Positions 44,201 to 56,200 of a DNA stretch of 64,000 bases are shown here, piece by piece (position 1 is the first letter of the stretch; the number at the start of each line of letters is the position of its first letter). Origin of the DNA: Elysia chlorotica (lineage: Eukaryota > Mollusca > Gastropoda > Plakobranchidae); contig RQTK01000911.1 in NCBI GenBank assembly GCA_003991915.1, positions 1-64,000 on the forward strand, read 5' to 3'. The position numbers and the translations under genes were made by a program. The notes under the pieces were generated by a model. The model did no database searches and was not told the origin of the DNA. It was given only the letters and a program-made list of their open reading frames with translations.

Positions 44201-47200
44201 ATAAGTTGCAGGTTCAGATTAAACAGAAAGCAATCAACAAAGGTACTTAATTATGTGTTATAGTTGCAGCTTAACAAGATTTCTGTTAAAACAAAATAAC
44301 AAGAATAAAGAAGTTTTTTTCTATAGTTGCATCTCACATACATATATATATATAAATATATATGCAATATTATATACATTTTAAAAGGGTTACATTCAAA
44401 AGCTAATTTGTAAAATTAATTGCCTAAACAACTTTTTATATGATATCTTTTACCCATGCTGAATTACAAATCATCTTTATGGGGAACTTTGATTGGTATG
44501 AAATGATGGAAATTGGATTTCAAATAAGTTTAACTCTCGAACTTTAAATCATATTCAACTGCGCTGTGACAAAATAGGTGGTCCTTCAAAGAGATGTATT
44601 CTGACGGCTAAACAAAAAGACCGTCACATTACAATAAAAATTGGCAGATTTAATCAATCTTTCATGAATAAAAAAAGTGTAGTCATTGCAATTCTAAAGA
44701 TTGCACTCTTTGTCATTTTGAAGGAATTGCTTTTTGAAAATCTCAAAGCAGGAATACATAAAATACAACCACACATAGACTGAACACATACTTGCTCCAT
44801 ATAAATGTGTGTTCCACAGGTCCGTACTGGCCAGCCTTGACAACCATCTGGTTAAGCATCCAGGGATCCCCAGGTCCCTTGGTAACAACAATTTTCTCCA
44901 AATCCCCAAGGTCAACAGCCTCAATGTCAAAATGTTGTTTCTGTTTGGTTCCAAAAGTGAGAGAATGTTACCCATAGATATTAATCAATTCAACTGTTCT
45001 TACATAAAGGTTTCTAAAGATAATTACAATTATAAAGGTTTCTATTTCACTTGTTCATTCATTAATTCATTCTCTTGAGATAAAAATTTACAATGGTGTT
45101 TCCAAATGTTAAGGTTTTTTCTTTTCCATATTGGCATATGTGTATGCCTAGATGACCATTAGGTTTTTAACATGGAACGGTAACTTTTGTGATTGATTAA
45201 CTATGCAGATATACTTTTTTAACAAGTTAAACTTTAAATATCTGAACCATAATTATGACAATGTCTTTCCTTACCTGTCCTCGATTGAAGGGCATTAGAC
45301 CAGATGTCGTGTGCAGCAAACGACGCCCAGAGTCGCCTTGCGATCCATAAAGTGTCACATAGACTCTGGCAGATGTGCCACCAGCATCAATATCTTCTGT
45401 GTCTACTCGTATGAAGTAATTGATCACTGAAATTGATAAAGGTTTTATGAAGCTTGGGATGTGATTTCTAACAATTGGTGATTGCCTAAAAATACTAGTA
45501 AAATGCAGGATGAAATTAAATTTTTTTTCAAATGTAAATCCTCACAGTACTCAAAAACAAGAATAAATTGCTTCATACATCTTGAACTTCACTCCTATGA
45601 AATTAACCATGTGTATCATAAGGTAAATTACTGTTTTATCATTTAACACTTTGTTTAGGAGGTTCACAAAGTTCAGCTTCTAAACTGATGGAAGATACAA
45701 AATAAAAACGTGACTACAGGTCCTTTCTATCAATAACTTTTTTAGTAAGCTCATTACTAAGTTCAAAACTTTCCAAATTTTAACTTTATTGAATATCTTG
45801 TAATTCATTTATAATTTAGCAAGTTTTGGAATGAACAAAAAAGTAACATAACTTAGGCATTGAATACATTATCAATTAAATCAATAAAGACATCACTGCT
45901 TGATAAAGAGATAATGCTTGCAACCAATCCAAACTCACAAGGAGGAACTGTAGTTCCTGGTCTGATCACAGGTCGCTCTTTTCTCACATCTCCTCCCAAC
46001 TGACCTACAGCACCACTGTAGTCAAACTTTAACCTCTCTCTGGTTGTTTCATCTACCATAAGCACCTGCATAATTTTTTTAAAGTTTTGTAATGGTAATC
46101 CTGTATACATGGAGATATCAACAGTTTTTATATCCTATATTTTATGTTGCATATGGTCTTTGTCTCATATTTTACTTTTTGTAGAGATAGTATATTTGTG
46201 CCTCATTTACTTATTGATACACTGTTTAGTTTATTTTTTAAAGCATAATTTCTGTGGGTATAGTTACAGCATTTCAAAAGTGATAACCTTTTAAAAAGAC
46301 ATTTACAAAACAACATTAGTGATGTTTATCTTTTTAAAGGTAAAGATTACATTTTGCTTGAATATTGAGATTAAGCTCTAAAGAACAAAATTACAAAATG
46401 AAATTACACATACTGTGCATGGTGCAATGTAGTTTGTGTACTTTTGTTGCATCAATGCACTTTGTTATAAAAACTTTTTTTTTTTCATTTAAAGAAAATG
46501 TATGATTAACTATGGCGAAAGATTAGCAATACATGGCATAACGTTATGAATTTACATTTAAATTAATCAGAAAAGAATTTTTATAGAGAGAACAGTATTT
46601 TATGACTGATTATTGTGATCTGTAAAGCTGTATATGAATTTTTCTAAGAGCATTAACAGCAGCCTACCTCCTCCACTGCCCAGCAGGCGTTAGGGTCTCC
46701 CTCGAGACCACAGCTAACCCTGATCTTTGTCAAGTCACCTATCACACCAAGCTGAACACCCTGAAAGGTATATTTCGATATTCCAGTCTTTGATATGTCT
46801 GTAACTCAACTTTACAAAGAATCTAATACTGATCTTTTCAAAAAATCATATGTGCTTGTTCACTTGTCTAGATACTTCGTTTTGTTCACTTTTTCTTTCT
46901 ATTGCAAAATATTACTTACAAAATAATTTCTGAACCATGTTTCCTCTGATATCTAAACAGTCTCATCTCCAAAAAAAAATAGTTCTCTCAGTGATTGCAG
47001 AGTCAGATTCATATATCAAAGATGATACTCAAAGTAACTTTTGAAACTTTTTTAAAAACAAATAAATTTATTGAACTTTTATTTCATCATCCTAAAAGGG
47101 AAAAAACTGTGGAAAAAATCATTGCTTAATCCAATGTCGCAAGTTTTCTATTTTATTTAAATGTCTTTTCTTACAAACATAATAAGGTTCCATATTTAAA

Positions 47201-50200
47201 AAAATGTTGAAACAGAATGCAAAATTTAGCTTGTTTAAGAGCCACGCACCTTAAAGACCTCAGTTTGGCCTGGTTGGAACTTTCCAGTCGTATCCTTCCC
47301 CAGCTCCACTGGTCCAGTGACTTTGTGAGCTCCGTAGACGACCAAGGACACTCCTTGCCTGGTCGAGTCTGAGCCTTTGCTGATGTCAAGTTTCTCTGAT
47401 GCAGCCATCTTGATATGCACGGTCCATTGGCCACCTGTTATAGGATTTAGAATATTGTGTTATATTCATTTTAGAATGTGTATGGTTAAAAGATGGGAAG
47501 GATACCTTAAGCTTTGTTACCTCATATTTCATTACAATGGTATGACAAAAAAAGTATCTGAATGTTTCTTCATTAAAAGGTAGATAATAAATTTGACACG
47601 TTAAGAATAGTATTGAGCATAATATCAGGGCATCAATTTTGTGCATTAAACAGGCTTGTATTACACAAAGATTATGATTCTAAAGGTACTCCATCGATTT
47701 CATTAAGGAAGATTGTATTTCCTACCTGAGGTTTCCCGTACTTCAGGACTGACTATTTCTTTCAGTGCAACTGTTCCCATGGCTGGGAACTTTCTGAGAG
47801 TTTTACGATCATCCACTCCGCTGTCTAGCCACCTTGATGAAATCAGAAAATTTCATGAAATGGTCAAATGATTTACTATGAGTATTTTTGTAAAGACAAA
47901 AATATAATACGTAAAGGAAAAAGAGAAATAATGAAAATACTTTCACTTTGAATTAGAGAGTTTATAAAACTATTTGAATAATCAAGCTTTTCAAAAGCCC
48001 CTCAGTTATAAGAAATACATAGATATAATAAGTCTTCATATATAATACCATAAAGGAATTTAATGACTGTATACCTGAACCTCTCCTTGACAAAGTCAAA
48101 GTTAACATATTCTTAACTATACATAAATAAGTCATTAGCTGTAGCGATTTATTTAAATTTAAATAAATGTAATGTGACAAACACCATAGTAAAGCACATA
48201 TTCTTTCATTAATTACATTTCTAATCATATCACTATATCAAGTTATAACTGCACATTCATGCTTTTGTATTCAAAAGGAAATTATTAGCTTTTGCAAAAT
48301 GTGTAATTATGATCTAAAAATAAAAAAAAGATTAAAAAAAATTTTTTTAAGAGATCACAGCTACAAAGAGGTGTGTTATTTAACCCACTTTATTACCTGT
48401 TGCATGCAAAAATGGCTTCCATTTGACCTCCATCTGGCCCAGCAAAGTTCAGTGATGCCTGAGCGGCAAACCAACCTTTACCCCGACCGTGTTCTCCGTG
48501 ACCCAGCAGGAGATGTGAGACACGACCGAGGTTCAGAAGCCGCAGTTCAAATTCATCAGTCTGAAAAATAGTAAGAGAAGCATTGGGATCTCACTACAAC
48601 AATCATTGAGCACAAATGCTTTGCTTGGTTTATGTTTATCTTATACACGCTCTTTACACATTTATCTATTTGATCAAAATAGAACACTACCAAATAAAAG
48701 AGTGTTTAAAAAAAGTGAAGGCACTTGGAGATAATTTTATTATAACAGCTGAATGCAGGTATAGGTAGATATTTTTACTGAAATGTTTGCCTCTAATGCA
48801 GTCAAAAAGATTTCACTAAAAAAGACTGCCACATCAATATTTGTTGAATGGTAGATTAACCTGATCTGCCTGTTGAGCTGTCGGTATTAAAAATCTTAAG
48901 AGACTTTGAAACAATTTTTGTTCATCATAAAAAAATTTATATGTGAAACGTTTGCTACCTGTCCACGTCTGAAAGGCTCTCCGCCACTGAGAGGCGTGGA
49001 GAGATGTCTATGCCCAGAGTCTCCCCATTCACCAATCAGCATCACTGTCACCTCGGCAGAAGTTTCGGCACAAGGAAGATCCCCAGTAGTTATTTTTAAC
49101 CTATAAATATTTTCTGTAGAGGGCACATGAAAGTAGAAAGGATAATGGGTTTTTCAAATTGCTCTCAGACAACATGATGTAAATGCTTGCCTCAAGCTAT
49201 ATGCATCATTTGTAAAAGAATACTTTACTCAAAGATGATTTAACATAAGTGAACAATTACAGTTGCAGTTTAGACAATAGAAGATCTCACTAGATCTGCA
49301 GTCATAACTGTAATCACTTTAGCCATGCTATTAGGGGGTGGGGGTTCCAAATACCTGAACTAACAAAGATTGCTAGTTTCCTTTCATCATAAAACTAATA
49401 TAGAGTGGATTGTGAGCATACGATTATTTTATAGGCCCAGCCTCTTTTTCTTAGTTGCACTTGGATTGACTCTTGTTTATGTGTAGTTCAACATAATTAT
49501 GACAAATAATTTTTTTTAAAGAACATGATTTTATATTTCTTCAACAATGCTCACCAGACAGAGGGACAATATCTGGTCGTATGGCAGGAAGCTCCACCAT
49601 GCCATCCTGGTTGACTTTTGAGCTTCGAATCCAATTTCCAAACTGAAAATTGAACTCTTGCAAGGAGTCACAGTCTTTCAATTTGATCTGAGAGAAATAA
49701 TGTATATTAATATATTATAACTTCTATTTATATTATTATATTATAACTTTTGATGTAGGGAAAAAAGTGCTTATAAAAAAACATTTATGGATTTATTTTT
49801 TACTTTTGCGATGAATAAATTGCATACTTTTTTTTTAGAGTTCATAAGAATAGGTATATTGCTTCAAAATTGTATACAAAGATACTTGGAATCAAAATTG
49901 GTTACCCTTTAACTCAATCAAGAAGTAAGATTTTGACCAGTTTTTACTGCAAAAGGGAAGGCACAAACTAAGAAATGAATATCTCATGAACATTGCTTCC
50001 CATTCATACAATAATCACTTGCAATACATAAAATGAGTCCCTGGCAGACAAAATGATATTTCTGGCGCATCAGCATTCCGTTAAGGTACAAAAGAGATAT
50101 TAGGTTATAACAATATTATTGTAGAAGGAAAGACTGTAAAAATATATGATGGTGTCTGCCACTGCTTACCCGATCCAAGTACCAAGAAGAGTTTCCTATT

Positions 50201-53200
50201 TTCTCAGCAAAAGCTAAACGGATCTTGAACAAATCACCAATACTTCCAGCTTGGATCTGAAACAATTATTAGTGAAGTTGTATATTATACCTGAGCATAA
50301 TTTTTCTTCTCAATGAGTTTGACTGATCAGCTTCAATAAGGCGTGTGAAAAAATCATTCTCTACCAAAAATAGAGTATAGTGAGCTTACTTTAACTCTTG
50401 TCAGGTGAAAAGTTGGTACATATTCGTATGTTTAAGGGTTATCTTTTTTCTAATAGCTTTGAAACTCATAATTGGCAGCAAAAAATTAAGGTTGTTTATT
50501 TTTTATTTTAATGTTTAGTGTATAATTAGGATTTTTTTGATGATTAAGTTTAGGCATAGCTATGTTTTATTCAAAAAGCCTGTGCTAACATCATACCTTC
50601 GAATGCACACAAGTTCCTGGCTGAAATTCTCCATTTTGATTCAGCTCAATGGGTGGAGATGGACCAATTGAACCAAACAAGGTCAAATTCAGAGGATCAT
50701 TTGATCCTGCCCCGTCTTTGCGACCAGTCCAAACCCAGAGCTCCCAACATCCTTAACCAATGAGAGAAAAACAGAGGGTGGGAAATCAGAGTACAAATGC
50801 AAAGACAGAGAGAAGGATAAATATTTCTATGTGCCGAACCCGCTTCAGGATTAAAGAATGATTCAAATTACACAAATGGTGCTGAGGGGGAGGGTGGGGG
50901 GGTCAATTTATTAAATCAGAAAATCAGCTAGGGATAGAACCCGCACCCCCGCATCCAAACTCCTGAAATACGCACCATGAGAAAGTCATAATTTTATATA
51001 GACCTAAGGTCGTAAGTACAACGTCGCAGTAGCTTACACATGGTCGTAAACCTTTTTATTCTTATATCGTCTTAAGCTTACCACAACGTTGCACTTAAGA
51101 CATCTACACACCTTTTTGTGATTTTTAAGTTTCTTATGTTCTTGTTTTTTCAGTATGAGATAGAATCTATAATGAATTCACTCGGATTTATGTTTCATCC
51201 GTTGTGAGAAACTACAAAAACAAAAAACAAATGGTGCTGAGGGGGAGGGTGGCGCCTGAAAGTCAATTTTTAATATCATAGAAAGATTCACCATGTGCGA
51301 ATTAGAGAAAAATATTTAAAAAAAAGAATTGTCATTGTAACGCCTGCACCTTGAATTTTTGTGCCGTACAAAATACTTTCAAAACCTATCGTGTGATGTT
51401 GATTTGGGGAAGTTAATCCCTGTTGTAGCTCTCTATCTCTCTCTCTTCGTTCCCTCATACTCTTCTCTTCACTTACCGCTGACTATATCAAGGTATTAAA
51501 ACATGATCAGAAGTATAAACACTACTCTATCTACAAAAAAAAAACAACCAATCAATCCTCTTGCACAGGTTGGAAAATTTCCAGGCCTATTTATCTATAA
51601 TTTCCAAAAGTTTGAAAAGCTTTGATATTTACTATTTTGAAACAGAAGGTGTGTAGATCATTAGGAAAAGGTGTTAGCATAGGAGCTAAACCACAGATTA
51701 TGTGTGCAAGCTGAAGGGAAAAGGCTAATTAAACTTCCAGTAGTTTCTCCAAGGTGGTAACATTGATTCGATGAAAACTACTATGTAGTAGCCTACGCGT
51801 AAGAAATGTCACAGGGAGAAAGAGTGGGGAGTGTGAGAAAAGAAGAAATGAGTGAGAAAGGGAGCCAGAGTGGGGTAACAGGGGACAGAGGGAGAGTGAG
51901 GAGAGGGAAGAGAGTGGGGGAGAGTGAGGAGGAGGGAAAGAGAGAAAAAGGATGGAGGAAGTAAGAAGGAAGGAGATGGAGGGAGAGTGAGGAGGGATAT
52001 AGAATGACGAGAATGGTGGATGCAGGGAGAGAGTGAAGAAGGGTAGAGGGAGACAGGGAGGGGGAGAGGAGGAGTAAGTCAGAGGGGGCCAGAGTGAGGA
52101 GAGATAGGAGTGAAGGAGAGTGAGGAAGAGAGAGGATGGAGGGAAAGAGAAAAAGGATGGAGGGAGGTAGGGGAAGGATGAAGGAATAAGGGAGGGATAG
52201 TGAGAAGGGTGGAAGAAAGAGTGAAAAAGAGGGAATGAGAGAGAGGTAGAGAGGGAAGAAGAAATAGAAAGAAAGAGTGACGGTAAGTGGAGAGGAGAGT
52301 ATGAGGGAACGAACAGAGAGAGATAGAGAGAGAGTGTGTGACACATAAATACATAGAGAGAGAGTAAGAGACAGACAGACAGACTAACAGACACACAGAA
52401 AGACAGACAGACAGACAGACAGACAGATCATTATTGTGTGCAGCCCAGGTCAAACATAACAATTCTTCAAATGATCGACCAGAAATTAGCGAATTAATAC
52501 TTTGATATGAATGTTTGATAGGTAAGAGACCACACACGTGATGGCAAGAGCCAATCAAGGTCACGGATGCTAACTACACTTTACTATGGGTCGATCTAAA
52601 TAGGTCAAATCTAGCAGGCATGGTATCCTATGCATGGGTATCAGTGTATTGTGTGGGCCTCTAAAATCTAAAGTTTAGACCTTGTATGCTGTTAAACTGA
52701 TCTTGTGGGCGGTTTCAAAACTTGAGTGAGGGCATAATGAAGGTATGGATACCAAATATGTAGGGGTTTCAGGAGGAAACTAAGCAGTATTTGAGTGCTG
52801 GCAACTGCATTTGCCAATTTTGGGTACAAAATTTGATGATCATGTCCACCCTATGTTTAAAATCATGTTTTTTTCTGAATGGGACTTGAACTATAGTGCC
52901 ATTATTTGTTTTTCAAGACGATAAGGATGAAAAAAATAAAGAAATTCTAAAAACGATATTTTGTTGTCTGAGGTGACATCCTTGCCCTTAAGTTGTCATA
53001 GATACATTAGTTAAGTGATATTTACAGCATGTGATTAAAATTGTGAGAATTATCAAATAAGTCATGATTTTGGGGTTGTTTTTTTTAATTTTAGCATAAT
53101 TTTTTTTAAAGCTGCAATTGAATTTACTATACAAAATTAATTTTAAAACAGAGTAGAAAAGTAGAAAATTAACTTTTAAAGCCTGGATTCATACCAGTGC

Positions 53201-56200
53201 TTTCAGCAATTCTGTGGCCTAAAACTGCTACAGGTATGTCATCGGGCAAAGTAGAAGCTTTGCAAGTATCTGAGAATATAAAAATAAAGGTATGTACCAA
53301 ATGAAGTAAAAAAAAAATAAATTTATAGATTTTAGAAGCTATGGAAGTTAATCATTAAATGTATAAGAATAGTCTTGTGTCTAAATTTGTATCTGCAATT
53401 ACATTTCAAAATTCAAAGAAGAGAAGATATATGCATTTGCCATAATAATTATGATAAATAAATTTCAGCTTTTTTATTTCTAAACATGAGATCCCACATA
53501 TCACAACAAAAAAAGTTCAAAGCAATTGTTTTCAATTAGCTTGTAAAAGTATCAAATCAGTTCAAGCCCCATTTTATCATTTACATTTGTATTGTCTTCA
53601 AGTATTTATAATTAGATACAAAACTGTTTCAAACAAGATAACAATCAGGTCACTAACCTGTGATTGGAAGATTGACAGCTGTGATGTCCTCATCATCCAA
53701 CCAGCAATTTGCAGTGAACACACTCTCTGTGATAGCCCATAAACTTTCCATCACCTTCACACTCTCTACAAACCACTCCTTGGCTGTGAAGAATTAAACA
53801 AAATGTCCCAAAAAGGATTAAAAGTCAAGTTGGCCTATATTTGCATGAATGTTTCCTTGTGTAAAATATTTTTTTTTTACATCAGACCAAAACAAATATC
53901 TGATTTCATTAAGTATTTAAAATGACTATGAAGTTATTTCAAAATATTTTGTTGCTTTTCTCACACTTATTTTTTTTCTAAGCTATGTCCAAAAATGCTA
54001 TCCCTTTGTAAGTTAGATTTGTTTAAATAACCCAATCGAGTTGAATTTTTTGGTAAGGACATTAATCTGGCAGGCATTGCTTCCAATTCACAAGGCCTAC
54101 TGTATCCTACTTTGTGAAAACATGCAGAGAGTGCAGAAAATGTGTCCAAAAGAGAGACAGTTCTCATTTATTTATTTTTTTACATTCTAAGAGCTCGTCA
54201 CACTGAACTTTGTTTCTGGGTTTTCCTGGGTTTTTTTTTGTATTTTATGAATGTCCTTGTCTTTTCCACACCAAGAAAAATGAAATCCAATTTCCCAGCC
54301 TTTACCCCGATTTTCCGGTTGGCTGGTAACCCTATTTTTGCCTCAGATTTAGCATGATAGATTGTGAAAGCTATCAATCATATTCAAGATCATTATCATA
54401 CTGACCACGTCCTCGGCCTTCAAAACCAAGCCTGACACTGCGTAGAGCGCCCACACTGACTGCCTCTATGGTGTAGACATCCAGGGTCCCCTCTTTCATG
54501 GCATCCATGGACCTCACAATGGGACGCTGCAGCAGTTGTTGACCTGTGTCTCCCTGAGAGCCCATCAGATTCACTGAGCAGATTCCTCCATTGGCGCCAG
54601 AATTAGCCTTCCTTCCTGTCTGTATTAAGATGATGTATCGAAGCACTGGTAGGAAAAAAAGAGCAGTTAAAAATGTTAAGGTCTAGAAGCTTTTATTGCT
54701 GAAAACAAAATTCTGCTTAAGCATTATCCTTTGATCAAGGCAGAAGTGTTGATATTAATCAATGTTTTACGCAAAAGAAATGTTAATCCTGCACACACAA
54801 ACACACACACACACACACACACACACCTGGGGCAGGCATCCAGCCAGGAGATTCAAGGCCACATTCTCTGAACATCTGACCATCGCCTTGATCCTCAGCT
54901 AGCCAACGGTCAAACGTGAACAGGCAGTCAAACCCAGAGTTCAAGTGTTTGAGTTGGACCTGACAAAGAGTAATTGTTAAATTTGAAAACAATTGATATC
55001 AAAAGTATTAAAAATGTTATGTGGTCTATAAATGTAATGTTGCTAAATTCGGATGTATATGATTATCTTTTGTGAGATTTTTTTGTTTGTTTGTTGTTGT
55101 TTTATTCCAATAATCAACTAATTTTAAAGCATTCTGAATCAGAATTGACAATGCATTTATATCAGTATGTGAGTAGATGGATGTGTTTCAAATACTTGGC
55201 TTCTCAAAATACAAAATAAGACTCCGCCCTTACTTTTATGTTTATGTGACTTACAATAATTTATTCTTCATTTTGTAGCTATTCATTCTTCAATATTGAA
55301 TAAGATTGAGATATAGATACAAATAAACAAACAAGATATAAAATTTTACTGAAAATATTCAAATTGAGATTTTGAATTACAAAAAAACATATCTTTCAAC
55401 AAAGTTGTTGTGAATTAAAAAATGTGACTGCACTAAACAGGAGCATAATTTCATAACTTTTTTACAGCAGAAGGAAAAGAGCAGTAAATGTAGGTGAGTT
55501 TACCCAATCAACATGCCAGGCTGGATCACTATTCCTCCCATCATGCTCTAACCGAATCTTTGCCAACTCCCCGATACTATCGTCTAGATCAATGTCAAAC
55601 TCTGCCTCCATGCCTGGTAGGAAGTGTTGCATGCCAGGAGATCCATCTCCTAGTGGGATTGGGTGAGACATGTCCTTCACCCCTTGTACAGTCAAGTAAA
55701 CTTGCGCATGGGTACCTGCATCAGGCAGATCAGAGGTTCGAATCCTTACCCTCCATGGTCCTCCTGGAAAAGATTGAAATTATTGAAATTCAATAACTTA
55801 GCACACATTTATGCATTAGAACTTAGATTGAATCCTTATAAAGGATGTCCTCGTCTTGTCCTTTGTAATTTTCATGATTCATTTATTTTGATTATTTAAA
55901 TACTTGAACAATGTGAACAGTAAATTTTTTTTAAACATGTTATTACTCTGCACAATTTTTTTCATAGATGCGTTTACATTTTGAACAAACATACCAGTCT
56001 CTGAAGGTACTGCATGAGATTCAGCCAATTCAGGAAGCTCTGTTAAAAACAAATTACATGATGTTTAATTAATGAAAAGGCATAGAAGCAGCTTGCAAGG
56101 ATGAGGAAAATAGTATATCACTTTTAATCACTTTGAACGAAGACCATTTTTGTCTAAAGGCTCTTTCACAACTTTGGTGACAAATAATAGAGAAGTAATT

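Noticed and set aside
51729..52564. 221-codon Ser/Leu/Pro frame on the minus strand
   Set aside because: Lies in the purine-rich intronic tract; the absence of stops follows from the base composition.
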